A program made the position numbers and the translations under genes. Below the pieces are notes generated by a model. The model did no database searches. It was given only the letters and a program-made list of their open reading frames with translations, and had not been told where the DNA came from. A stretch of 11,007 nt of DNA from DMER64 sp041652255 (GTDB lineage Bacteria; Bacteroidota; Bacteroidia; Bacteroidales; UBA932). Position 1 is the stretch's first letter. Every line of letters begins with the position of its first letter. Below, one piece after another: positions 1 through 8,085 of the stretch. The stretch is taken from the NCBI GenBank assembly GCA_041652255.1, contig JBAZHT010000059.1, positions 1 through 11,007 on the forward strand, in the 5' to 3' direction.

Positions 1-2863
1 TTTTGTTTTCAGGTGTCCAGCGGTTGTCGTAGCAATACTGTGACATGATACGTTCCCAGTAATACCCGTCGTCGTTTACGTCACGGCCTACGGCATTGTA
101 GGTATAACCGCCAATTTTGTACACGAAATTCAGGGCTACGGTCAATCCTTTCCAGCTGATATCGGTGGCGATACCGCCAAAGAAATCGGGATGGGCATCA
201 CCCAGGATTACTTCATCGGCCTTGGAGTAGCTGTAAGTGGCAGGACGTCCGTCAACAGTTACATCTGCCTGAGAATCGTTATTCAGGAACCACAGATTTC
301 TACCTGTTTCCTCTTCCACGCCGGCCCATTCAAGTCCGTAGAAAGAAAGGGTGGATTCGCCTTCACGATAAATAAACTTGGCACGGGCGTCTCCTCCGGT
401 GGGGTCGTACCATACAATGTCTTTCCCTGTAGGTGTCCCATAGAGTTTGGTAACAGTGGAACGGATCCAGGATCCGGTAAGGCTGGCGCCCCAGCGGAAA
501 TCGCCGTTACGAACAATATCTCCGCTTAGTTCCACTTCTATACCGTGGTTGTTAATCTCCCCGATGTTCTTAAGTGTAGAACTGAACCCGGTAACGGTAG
601 ATATGGGAACACTTTGCAACAGGTCTTTGGAATCCCTGTTGAAGTATTCCACGGTTCCGTTCAAGCGGTTGTTGAACAAACCGAATTCCAGGGCAAGGTT
701 GTAGGTATAACTGGTTTCCCAGGATAGGTTGGCGTCAGCAATGTTTGCTACTCCACCACCCGGGTCTTCCATGTATTTGTTCCCGTAGGAAGTCAGGGCA
801 CGCCATCCGTAGTTGGAGGAGGGAAGGGTTCCGTTAACCCCGTAGGAAGCTCTCAGTCGCAAATTGCTGATCTGCCGAATGTCCCTCAGGAAAGCTTCGT
901 TGTTGATCCTCCATGATCCGGCCACGGACCAGAAATTCCCCCAACGGGTATTGGAACCCAGTCGGGAAGAACCGTCACGACGGAACGACCCGGAGAGGTA
1001 ATACCTGCCGTCATAGCTGTATTCGGCACGCGAGAGGAGCGAAAGCATGGTAGATCCCCAATAATAGGCGTTTGCATCCAAAACCCCTGCAGTAGCTACG
1101 GTATGCAGCGCACTGGTAGGCAGGTTGGTACCTGAAGAGCGCTGGAAATTGGTTTCGTTATCTTCGGCTTCCCATCCGACCAGCAAGTTCACGGTGTGTT
1201 TGTCTGCAAATTCCTTGTCGTAATTCAAGGTTGTGGAGGAAACGATCTTCTGTACGTTGGTCGCCATCTCATGTACCTGCCCTTTCACGCTGGAAGCGCT
1301 GAAGTGATTTGCACTGTAATAGATGTGATCCCTGGTCTGGGTGTTGTCAAACGACAGTACTGATTTCAGGACCAGTTCCGGCATAAACTTCACGGTCAGG
1401 GTTTCGTTGGCAGAAAGACGCAACACATTGGATTCGTTTTCCCATTCGTTGTTGTAATATACCTGGTTGTAAGCATAACTGCCGTACCTGGCCGTCCAGG
1501 GATCTCCTGTCTTGTAATCGGTAGGCCAGTACAAAGGCCACAACAGGTTGCGGGACTGCATGAAGTAGTTGGCACCTGTGCTGCGGGTGTCGTTGAACCC
1601 GTGCTGTACGTTTTTGGCGATGTTTACATTGGTGTTGAACTCAATGATCTTGCCTACTTTTTGATTGACATTTACACGACCGGCAATACGGCTGAAATCA
1701 TTTACCGTACTGCGTCCCTGATCCTTGGTGTATGAGAGGGAAGAATAATAACTTGTCCGGTCACTGGCCCCGCTGACAGAAAGGTCGTATGTCTGGTAAA
1801 TGGCAGTACGGAACAGTACGTCATCCCAGTTGAAGTATTTGCCTTCGCGGTTTTCGATACCGTCTGTCATACCCAATATTTTGAGTGAGTTAACCGTATG
1901 GTCATCGGCTGTAAAATAATACCCGTGTTTGTTGAAACGTTTGTTCAACTGAGCAAGGGCAGAGACACTGGAAGCTTCATCTGATTTTCCGCCGTATTTC
2001 CCTGCATTCCAAAAGTTCTCATAGTACAGTTCAACCTGTTGCTCCGGACTGGCAATATCGAAATTTGTTGTGGCAAAAGAGGGAGTAACCCCTACCGATG
2101 CTTTGAAATTGACTACGGGCTTTCCAAGACGGCCGGATTTTGTGGTCACCAGGATTACACCGTTGGCGGCACGGGAGCCGTAAAGAGCAGAAGCAGCGGC
2201 ATCTTTCAGAACGGTAATGGATTCTATATCTTGGGGATTCAGGGTACTCATAACATTGTTGGTAGCATAAATATATTCGCTCATTTGTCCGGTATTCCCG
2301 GAAACAACCGGAACCCCGTCCACTACATAAAGCGGCTCGTTGGACGCGTTCATTGAACCGATACCGCGCACACGTATGCTGGACACGGCACCTGCCTGTC
2401 CTGAATTGGTTGTGATCTGCATCCCGGCCACTTTTCCGTTAAGGGCATTTTCGAAAGAAAGGGTTGCCACGTCTTTTATGGCCTCGCTTCTTACCACGGA
2501 AGCCGCCCCGGTATAAGTTCCTTTTCTGGCGGTACCGTATGCTACCACCATAACTTCTTCCAGGGCGAGGGCATCAGGTGTCATAGTTACATTGACTACA
2601 TTCCTGCCATTGACAGGCACCTCTATGGTAGTATAGCCAATGTAGGAAAGTACAAGCACTGCATTTTCCGGGCAACGTTCCAGGACGAAATTCCCGTCAA
2701 TGTCAGTGTTCGTTCCGAGTCCTCTTTCTCCCTGTATAAGAATTGTTACAAAGGGAAGAGGAGAACCGTCTTCTGAAGAAGTTACCTTGCCGGTAACCCT
2801 TGTTTGTGCAAAAGCAGTTGTTGCTATCATAACTGCCAGCACAAAGAAAATTGATTTCTTCAT
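1..2863 (-). CDS. SusC/RagA-family TonB-dependent outer-membrane receptor, C-terminus cut off by window edge
   Basis: By family, this is an outer-membrane beta-barrel that imports oligosaccharides or peptides with a SusD-like lipoprotein lid, powered by TonB. About 954 codons are open from the ATG at 2863 to the window edge with no stop. A signal peptide is visible at residues 1-19 (MKK, hydrophobic core, TAFA before Q20). A carboxypeptidase-regulatory-like domain follows at about 22-97 (DGSPLPFVTI, SYIGYTT). Next comes the SusC signature LEEVMVVAYGTARK at 101-114, then the plug at about 118-245 (IRVRGIGS, PLYVVDGVPV, VLKDAAASALYGSRAANGVI). The rest reads as barrel, including GLEWAGVEEETG and, near the edge, DNRWTPEN, which usually lies roughly 100 residues from the end, so about 80-120 residues are missing. 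No frameshift was seen. The substrate cannot be read from sequence. A SusD gene is expected just beyond the left edge. It is transcribed divergently from hutH; I infer no functional link from that alone. Confidence 0.95.
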   Translation of the reverse strand, partial: MKKSIFFVLAVMIATTAFAQTRVTGKVTSSEDGSPLPFVTILIQGERGLGTNTDIDGNFVLERCPENAVLVLSYIGYTTIEVPVNGRNVVNVTMTPDALALEEVMVVAYGTARKGTYTGAASVVRSEAIKDVATLSFENALNGKVAGMQITTNSGQAGAVSSIRVRGIGSMNASNEPLYVVDGVPVVSGNTGQMSEYIYATNNVMSTLNPQDIESITVLKDAAASALYGSRAANGVILVTTKSGRLGKPVVNFKASVGVTPSFATTNFDIASPEQQVELYYENFWNAGKYGGKSDEASSVSALAQLNKRFNKHGYYFTADDHTVNSLKILGMTDGIENREGKYFNWDDVLFRTAIYQTYDLSVSGASDRTSYYSSLSYTKDQGRSTVNDFSRIAGRVNVNQKVGKIIEFNTNVNIAKNVQHGFNDTRSTGANYFMQSRNLLWPLYWPTDYKTGDPWTARYGSYAYNQVYYNNEWENESNVLRLSANETLTVKFMPELVLKSVLSFDNTQTRDHIYYSANHFSASSVKGQVHEMATNVQKIVSSTTLNYDKEFADKHTVNLLVGWEAEDNETNFQRSSGTNLPTSALHTVATAGVLDANAYYWGSTMLSLLSRAEYSYDGRYYLSGSFRRDGSSRLGSNTRWGNFWSVAGSWRINNEAFLRDIRQISNLRLRASYGVNGTLPSSNYGWRALTSYGNKYMEDPGGGVANIADANLSWETSYTYNLALEFGLFNNRLNGTVEYFNRDSKDLLQSVPISTVTGFSSTLKNIGEINNHGIEVELSGDIVRNGDFRWGASLTGSWIRSTVTKLYGTPTGKDIVWYDPTGGDARAKFIYREGESTLSFYGLEWAGVEEETGRNLWFLNNDSQADVTVDGRPATYSYSKADEVILGDAHPDFFGGIATDISWKGLTVALNFVYKIGGYTYNAVGRDVNDDGYYWERIMSQYCYDNRWTPENK

Positions 2864-2921
2864 GAAAATTTGGTTAAGTTAGTATTAAGGGTTTATAATA
2901 AAAAGTTACAACGCACGATTA

Positions 2922-2952
2922 CAAAGATAGAAAACAATATTTATTCAACAAG
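2922..2952 (-). promoter_or_regulatory. Predicted Bacteroidota promoter for the susC-like gene
   Basis: On the minus strand, TATCTTTG (2929 down to 2922) fits the Bacteroidota -7 consensus TAnnTTTG exactly. Nineteen bases upstream is CTTG (2952-2949), three of four matches to the -33 element TTTG. Transcription would start near 2915, giving a leader of about 50 bases before the ATG at 2863. No Shine-Dalgarno sequence is visible before that ATG, which is common in this phylum. Predicted from motif match only. Confidence 0.55.
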
Positions 2953-2963
2953 AGCGTTTTTGC

Positions 2964-2994
2964 TTTTAATTCTTACTAATTAAAGGTATTTTTG
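2964..2994 (+). promoter_or_regulatory. Predicted Bacteroidota promoter for the hut operon
   Basis: TATTTTTG at 2987-2994 fits the -7 consensus TAnnTTTG exactly. TTTT at 2964-2967, 19 bases upstream, is a three-of-four match to the -33 TTTG; a perfect TTTG at 2959-2962 is also present but with a long 24-base spacer. Transcription would begin close to 3000, leaving a short leader of about 20 bases before the hutH ATG. Its upstream end sits 11 bases from the -33 element of the divergent susC promoter. Predicted from motif match only. Confidence 0.55.
2965..2984. promoter_or_regulatory. Perfect 7-base inverted repeat in the hut promoter spacer, possible operator
   Basis: TTTAATT (2965-2971) and AATTAAA (2978-2984) are perfect inverted arms separated by CTTACT. 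The 20-base palindrome fills the spacer between the predicted -33 and -7 elements of the hut promoter, where a bound dimeric repressor would block polymerase. The arms are all A/T in an A/T-rich stretch, so chance occurrence is quite possible. No regulator for it is in the window. Confidence 0.3.
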
Positions 2995-3008
2995 TTGCAA
3001 AATATTAT

Positions 3009-3014
3009 AAAAGG
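3009..3014 (+). promoter_or_regulatory. Weak ribosome binding site for hutH
   Basis: AAAAGG lies six bases before the ATG at 3021. It is a partial Shine-Dalgarno match and supports this ATG as the hutH start. It is the clearest such sequence I found among the genes here. Confidence 0.45.
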
Positions 3015-3020
3015 TTCTTT

Positions 3021-4514
3021 ATGTATATACATACTGTTTCATCCTACCCGGTAGGGCTCAGCACGTTGGAAAAGATCATGTCCGGGGACGTCCGTTTGGA
3101 ATTATCCGGGGAGTCCATGGACCGTATTGTTACATGCAGGAAATACCTTGACGATAAAATGCGTGTCCCCGGAGAGTTGATCTACGGAGTAAATACAGGT
3201 TTTGGGGCTTTGTATAACGTAGCAATAAGTACCAGGGAACTGGAACAGCTTCAGAAAAATCTTGTCATGTCCCATGCATGCGGGGTGGGGGCCCGGGTAC
3301 CTAAAGAGATCGTACGACTGATGCTTTTTTTAAAAATTCAGTCTCTTTCGTACGGTTATTCCGGAGTACAACCGGAAACGGTAGTGCGTTTAACGGATTT
3401 TTTTAACCAGGGAATATATCCGGTGGTCTATGAGCAGGGCTCACTGGGAGCTTCGGGTGACCTGGCCCCGTTGGCTCATTTGTCATTACCGTTGATAGGT
3501 CTGGGTGAAGTAGATTACCAGGGACAACTTATGACGGGTGAAGAACTGAACCATCAGATGGGATGGGATCCTATCAAATTGCAATCAAAAGAGGGACTGG
3601 CTCTTTTAAACGGGACACAGTTCATGTCCGCATACGGATTGTGGTCATTGATACAGGCACTAAGACTTTCAAAACAGGCCGATATGATCTGTGCGTTGTC
3701 TCTGGATGCGTATGACGGAAGAATAGAACCTTTTACTGAAGACGTTCACCGGGTGCGTCCTCACGACGGTCAGATAAAAACAGCCGCCTGCATAAGAGAA
3801 TTCCTTGAAGGTAGTGAATTGATAGCCAGGCATAAAGAGCATGTTCAGGATCCGTATTCCTTCCGTTGTACACCTCAGGTTCACGGGGCCACTAAAGATT
3901 GTATTGAATATGTTACTAAAGTCCTTGTAACGGAAATGAATTCAGCTACAGACAATCCCACCATTTTTCCCGAGCTGGACAAGATCGTGTCTGCGGGCAA
4001 TTTTCACGGTCAGCCGTTGGCACTGGCTCTTGATTTCCTGTCCATTGCAATAGCTGAACTGGGAAATATCTCTGAGCGCAGGACCAATCAGCTGGTGTTA
4101 GGCAAACGGGGGTTGCCTCCTTTCCTGGTTGCCCGGCCCGGCCTGAACAGCGGTTTTATGATCCCGCAATATACGGCTGCTTCCATAGTCAGCCAGAACA
4201 AACAATTGTGTACGCCTTCTTGTGTGGATTCCATAGATTCTTCTCAGGCACAGGAAGATCATGTAAGCATGGGAGCCAATTCTGCTCTGAAATGTTTCCG
4301 TGTCATGAACAACGTGCAAAAAGTCCTGGCCATTGAATTATTCAATGCATCCCAGGCTTTGGAATTCAGACGGCCTGCCCGCACTTCTCCGCAATTGGAA
4401 AAGATCGTGAACGCTTTTCGCAGGCACGTACCGTTTATAGAAGACGATACGGTACTTTACCCTTACATTCATAAAGCTGAAAATTTTCTGAAAAATGAAT
4501 GGTATACTGATTGA
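3021..4514 (+). CDS. hutH: Histidine ammonia-lyase
   Basis: Cytosolic enzyme that removes ammonia from L-histidine to give trans-urocanate, the first step of histidine breakdown. The 497 residues match the usual length of about 500. The MIO cofactor triad Ala-Ser-Gly is at 144-146 within GSLGASGDLAPLAHLSL. Active-site residues known from the Pseudomonas enzyme are all found at near-identical spacing: Tyr55 (YGVNTGFG), His85 (SHACGVG), Asn197, Gln276/Tyr279/Arg282 (QDPYSFRCTPQVHG), Phe328 (GNFHGQP) and Glu412 (QEDHVSMG). The His at 85 and Glu at 412 favour histidine over tyrosine or phenylalanine as substrate. It is the first gene of the run; its last 20 bases overlap hutI in another frame, suggesting translational coupling. 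The start ATG has AAAAGG six bases upstream and follows a Bacteroidota-type -7 element. Unlike many hut operons, hutU does not adjoin it. Confidence 0.97.
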   Translation: MYIHTVSSYPVGLSTLEKIMSGDVRLELSGESMDRIVTCRKYLDDKMRVPGELIYGVNTGFGALYNVAISTRELEQLQKNLVMSHACGVGARVPKEIVRLMLFLKIQSLSYGYSGVQPETVVRLTDFFNQGIYPVVYEQGSLGASGDLAPLAHLSLPLIGLGEVDYQGQLMTGEELNHQMGWDPIKLQSKEGLALLNGTQFMSAYGLWSLIQALRLSKQADMICALSLDAYDGRIEPFTEDVHRVRPHDGQIKTAACIREFLEGSELIARHKEHVQDPYSFRCTPQVHGATKDCIEYVTKVLVTEMNSATDNPTIFPELDKIVSAGNFHGQPLALALDFLSIAIAELGNISERRTNQLVLGKRGLPPFLVARPGLNSGFMIPQYTAASIVSQNKQLCTPSCVDSIDSSQAQEDHVSMGANSALKCFRVMNNVQKVLAIELFNASQALEFRRPARTSPQLEKIVNAFRRHVPFIEDDTVLYPYIHKAENFLKNEWYTD

Positions 4515-5763
4515 AAATATCGGGCAGCTGGTACAGGTAAGGCAGGACGCTCAGGATAAAAACCGTCCTTTTTGTGCCGGGAAAGACATGGACCGGCTAC
4601 CGTGTCTGGGTAATGCCTGGTTGTACATCAGGAATGGTCTGATAGACGGATTCGGACCCATGGAAACGTGTCCCTACAGGGAGGATGTTCCCGTTGGGAC
4701 TAAGATCATAGATGCTACCGGGCGGTGTGTATTCCCCTCGTTTTGCGATTGCCATACACATATTGTTTTTGCAGGAAGTCGCGAACAGGAATTCTCGGAC
4801 AAGATCCGCGGATTGACTTACAGGGAAATAGCGGCGCGGGGAGGGGGGATAATCAACTCGGCAAATCTGCTTCAAAACACCTCTGAAGATGAATTGTACC
4901 GCCAATCTCTGGAACGGGCCAAAGAGCTGATCCGTTTTGGAACGGGAGCTGTAGAAATCAAAAGCGGGTACGGGCTCACCGTTGAAGACGAGCTGAAAAT
5001 GTTGCGGGTCATTCGCAGAATAGCGGAAGATACACCTTTGAGCGTAAAAGCCACTTTTCTGGGGGCTCATGCCGTTCCGGAAGAGTACAAAGGCAGGCAG
5101 TCTGAATACGTAGATCTTATAGTAGAAGAAATGATTCCTATGGTAGCGCAGGAAGGCCTGGCCCAATATGTTGACGTTTTTTGTGAAACCGGGTTTTTTA
5201 CGGTTGCCGATACCGAAAGAATTTTTACGGCTGCCCTGAAACACGGATTGCGTCCCAAAGTACATGCCAACCAGATGGATTTTTCGCAAGGTGTACAGAC
5301 AGGGGTAGCTTACGGGGCCATAACCGTGGATCACCTGGAACACACCGGCCCAGAAGAATGGGACATCCTGGCCCGATCCGATACCATGCCTGTGTTATTA
5401 CCCGGATCAACCTTTTACCTGGAAATGGATTATGCTCCCGCCCGGGAAATGATATCCCGTGGGTTGCCCATAGCTCTTGCCTCCAACTACAATCCGGGGT
5501 CCTGTCCCGCAGGGAACCTCCAGCTCATGATGCTGCTGGCCTGCCTGAAAATGAAAATGACACCGGCAGAAGCTGTAAATGCCGTCACTCTTAACGGGGC
5601 ACATGCCATGGATCTTTCTTTCAACCTGGGATCCATAGCCGTGGGAAAAATTGGCAATGTATTTATTACAAAACCCATACCTTCGTATGAGTATTTCATG
5701 TATGCATTTACAAGTCCTTTAGTAGAAACAACTATTTTGAACGGAAAAATAACAGAATTATGA
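4495..5763 (+). CDS. hutI: Imidazolonepropionase
   Basis: Amidohydrolase that opens the ring of 4-imidazolone-5-propionate to give N-formimino-L-glutamate, the third Hut step. The 422 residues fit the family (about 400-420). Visible: the strand-1 metal motif His87-Thr-His89 in DCHTHIVFAGSREQEF; YGLTVEDELKML (159-170); FLGAHAVP (188-195); the metal His257 in KVHANQMDF; His280 in VDHLEHT; and a C-terminal NPGSCPAGNLQLMM segment. The odd point is Asn331 (codon AAC at 5485-5487) in ALASNYNPGS, where the superfamily's Asp after strand 8 (TDLNPG or SDYNPG in many HutI) is expected; that Asp coordinates metal and takes part in catalysis. Either a lineage variant or reduced activity is possible. The start ATG lies inside the hutH end (20-base overlap). 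Its TGA stop overlaps the next gene's ATG as ATGA. Confidence 0.95.
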   Translation: MNGILIENIGQLVQVRQDAQDKNRPFCAGKDMDRLPCLGNAWLYIRNGLIDGFGPMETCPYREDVPVGTKIIDATGRCVFPSFCDCHTHIVFAGSREQEFSDKIRGLTYREIAARGGGIINSANLLQNTSEDELYRQSLERAKELIRFGTGAVEIKSGYGLTVEDELKMLRVIRRIAEDTPLSVKATFLGAHAVPEEYKGRQSEYVDLIVEEMIPMVAQEGLAQYVDVFCETGFFTVADTERIFTAALKHGLRPKVHANQMDFSQGVQTGVAYGAITVDHLEHTGPEEWDILARSDTMPVLLPGSTFYLEMDYAPAREMISRGLPIALASNYNPGSCPAGNLQLMMLLACLKMKMTPAEAVNAVTLNGAHAMDLSFNLGSIAVGKIGNVFITKPIPSYEYFMYAFTSPLVETTILNGKITEL

Positions 5764-6419
5764 TTTTTTCAGCGTCACAACAATTCACAACATTGTTAGG
5801 GTTACTGACCATTGTGCCTTCCGGCCACGGAGCCGTCTGTTTTAAGCTGGAAGAAACGGTCATTTACGTAGATCCCTATTCGGCTACAACCGATTACAGT
5901 GAGTATCCCAAAGCGGATATCATATTTTTCACCCACGACCATCAGGATCATTACGATGCGAAAGCCCTGGAACACCTGGTTACCCCGCAAACCGTTTTTG
6001 TGGGGCCTGAATGTATGGAGCATCATTTAAAACTGGAGAAAACGCTACGAAACGGAGATTCCTTTTCCTGGAAGGGGATAGAGGTAAAAGCCGTCCCGGC
6101 CTATAATATCCTCAATAAAAGGCAGGACGGGAACCCATACCATCCCAAAGGCTACGGTAACGGATACTTGTTTACATTTGGGGATTTCAAAGTGTACCTG
6201 GCTGGCGATACAGAACTGATCCCGGAAATGGAAACGTACGGACCTGTTGATGTGGCTGTTTTACCCAAAAACCTGCCTTACACCATGAGTGATGAGCAAT
6301 TCATACAGGCTGTAAAAATAATCGGGGCCCCGGTGGTTTATCCGGTACATTATTTTGAACTGGATAAGGAAAAACTGGAAAAGGCGGTGGGAGATAAAGT
6401 AAGATTAATATACCAGTAA
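5760..6419 (+). CDS. Metallo-beta-lactamase-fold hydrolase, UlaG-like, in the hut operon
   Basis: Predicted two-metal hydrolase of the MBL fold, nearest in style to UlaG-like/UPF0173 proteins that act on cyclic esters or similar bonds; the real substrate is unknown. Of 219 residues, the fold appears to begin around LTIVPSGHGAV (16-26), followed by VDPYS (37-41), the metal motif His59-x-His61-x-Asp63-His64 (THDHQDHYD), GDT with Asp150, and a late His197 in YPVHYFE, so a near-complete metal set is present. No convincing signal peptide, so cytoplasmic. The start is set by an ATGA overlap with hutI; an unknown short N-terminal extension of about 15 residues precedes the fold. ftcD begins four bases after its stop. 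It is not one of the classical Hut enzymes; its place between hutI and ftcD suggests action on a pathway intermediate or by-product, which is inference only. Confidence 0.85.
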   Translation: MIFSASQQFTTLLGLLTIVPSGHGAVCFKLEETVIYVDPYSATTDYSEYPKADIIFFTHDHQDHYDAKALEHLVTPQTVFVGPECMEHHLKLEKTLRNGDSFSWKGIEVKAVPAYNILNKRQDGNPYHPKGYGNGYLFTFGDFKVYLAGDTELIPEMETYGPVDVAVLPKNLPYTMSDEQFIQAVKIIGAPVVYPVHYFELDKEKLEKAVGDKVRLIYQ

Positions 6420-6423
6420 CTAT

Positions 6424-8085
6424 ATGAAAATAATAGAATGTGTCCCGAACTTTTCCGAAGGAAGGGATAAGCAGGTTATTTCCCGTCTAGCCGGTATAAT
6501 ATCCGCAGTGGAAGGTGTCAAATTGTTGAATGTAGATCCGGGAGTGGCAACGAACCGTACCGTTATGACATTTGCCGGGGAGCCGGAAGCGGTCGTGGAG
6601 GCTGCATTCCAGGCCATAAAAACGGCTGCAGGATGCATTGATATGCGCAGGCATCACGGCGAACATCCCCGGATCGGGGCTACCGATGTCTGTCCCCTGA
6701 TACCTGTTTCCGGGGTGACCATGGAAGAAACCGTTGAATATGCCAGGCAGCTGGCCCGCAGGGTGGGAGAAGAACTGAATCTCCCCGTTTATTGTTACGA
6801 GGAGGCTGCTTTTACCGATAAACGCAAAAATCTGGCGGTTTGCCGGGCAGGGGAATACGAAGGATTACCCGCAAAATTAAAAGATCCCGAATGGAAGCCG
6901 GATTTCGGCCCTGCCATTTTTTCAGATAAAGTGGCTTCTTCCGGTTTGACCGTGATAGGTGCCCGTGATTTTCTGATAGCCGTAAATTTTAACCTCAATA
7001 CCACATCTGTTCGCAGGGCCAACGCCGTATCTTTTGATGTCCGGGAAAAAGGCCGGAAAGTCATTACGGAAGGAAAAGAGACCTGGCAACCCGGCACCCT
7101 CCGGCATTGTAAAGCCATTGGCTGGTTTATTAAGGAGTACGGCATTGCGCAGGTATCCATGAACCTTACCAACATCCGGGTTACTCCGTTGCACATGGCT
7201 TTTGACGAGGTGTGTGACAAAGCAGCCCGGCGCGGAATGCGGGTTACCGGAACCGAACTGGTTGGATTGGTGCCCAAACGGGCTCTGATAGAAGCGGGCT
7301 GGTATTTTTTGAAAAAACAACAACGCTCACTAGGCCTTCCCGAAGAAGAAATTATTCGAATAGCCATTAAATCCATGGGACTGGAAGACCTGGGACCATT
7401 CGATCCGAAAACAAAAGTACTGGAGTACCTTTTGGAAGAGGAAACTGCCGAAAAAGGCCTTTGTACCCTGACCTGCCGGGAATTTGCCCTGGAAACGGCC
7501 TCTGAATCACCTGCTCCGGGCGGGGGCTCTGTCGCTGCATATATGGGTGCTTTGGGGGCTTCACTGGGCACTATGGTGGCCAATCTTTCTTCGCACAAAC
7601 GCGGCTGGGATGAAAAATGGGAATATTTTTCCGAATGGGCCCAGAAGGGGCAGGAACTTCTTGCCGAGTTGCTTTACCTGGTGGAAGAAGATACGCTATC
7701 CTACAACAAAGTGATGGAAGCTTTTTCCCTTCCACGGGATACCGTTGCAGAAAAAAACACACGAACTGCTGCCGTTGAACAGGCTACTTTATATGCCGCA
7801 CAGGTGCCATTGAAGACCATGACTACCGCTGTCCGTGTATTTGATATCCTGGAAGCCATGATTGAGGAAGGAAATCCCAATTCGGTTACCGATGCAGGAG
7901 TAGGAGCCCCTGCTATCCTGGCGGCCGTTAAGGGGGGATACCTGAATGTTTTAATAAATGTTTCCGGATTGGAGGACAAGGAAAAAGCAGCATCTTTGAA
8001 GGAAGAAGCTCAAAAGATCCTGGATTTTGCAAAAGAACGGGAAAACAACCTTTGGGTAAAAGTAAACTTCAAAATAAATCAATGA
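6424..8085 (+). CDS. ftcD: Bifunctional glutamate formiminotransferase / formiminotetrahydrofolate cyclodeaminase
   Basis: Transfers the formimino group of N-formimino-L-glutamate to tetrahydrofolate, releasing glutamate, then deaminates formimino-THF to 5,10-methenyl-THF and ammonia. The 553 residues cover both domains, as in the animal enzyme (about 541), rather than separate bacterial proteins. Formiminotransferase N-subdomain about 1-178: CVPNFSEGRD at 6-15 and HHGEHPRIGATD at 77-88, whose His81 matches the catalytic His82 of the mammalian enzyme. C-subdomain about 180-325, with ARDFLIAVNFNLNT and a GLVPKRAL segment. Linker about 326-350; cyclodeaminase about 351-553, with the glycine-rich APGGGSVAAYMGALGASL from 364 and a C-terminal AGVGAPAI stretch. 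It starts four bases after the MBL gene stop with no clear Shine-Dalgarno. Its TGA overlaps the next gene's ATG. This enzyme implies the route ends in glutamate plus one-carbon folate, not formylglutamate or formamide (HutF/HutG route). Confidence 0.96.
   Translation: MKIIECVPNFSEGRDKQVISRLAGIISAVEGVKLLNVDPGVATNRTVMTFAGEPEAVVEAAFQAIKTAAGCIDMRRHHGEHPRIGATDVCPLIPVSGVTMEETVEYARQLARRVGEELNLPVYCYEEAAFTDKRKNLAVCRAGEYEGLPAKLKDPEWKPDFGPAIFSDKVASSGLTVIGARDFLIAVNFNLNTTSVRRANAVSFDVREKGRKVITEGKETWQPGTLRHCKAIGWFIKEYGIAQVSMNLTNIRVTPLHMAFDEVCDKAARRGMRVTGTELVGLVPKRALIEAGWYFLKKQQRSLGLPEEEIIRIAIKSMGLEDLGPFDPKTKVLEYLLEEETAEKGLCTLTCREFALETASESPAPGGGSVAAYMGALGASLGTMVANLSSHKRGWDEKWEYFSEWAQKGQELLAELLYLVEEDTLSYNKVMEAFSLPRDTVAEKNTRTAAVEQATLYAAQVPLKTMTTAVRVFDILEAMIEEGNPNSVTDAGVGAPAILAAVKGGYLNVLINVSGLEDKEKAASLKEEAQKILDFAKERENNLWVKVNFKINQ

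Noticed and set aside
2039..2356. 105-codon plus-strand frame inside the susC-like gene
   Set aside because: Antisense to the conserved plug domain, with no recognisable motif or promoter.
4597..5343. 248-codon open frame on the minus strand inside hutI
   Set aside because: Antisense to strongly conserved HutI motifs; its translation shows no family motif.
6795..7598. 267-codon open frame on the minus strand inside ftcD
   Set aside because: It lies wholly antisense to a clear FtcD; its translation is rich in Arg, Ser and Pro with no recognisable domain, as expected of a shadow frame.
8052..8084. Upstream TTG start for the nitroreductase, adding 10 residues
   Set aside because: It would put a charged, polar stretch in front of the signal peptide and overlap ftcD by 34 bases; the ATG at 8082 gives an ATGA junction and a normal signal peptide.
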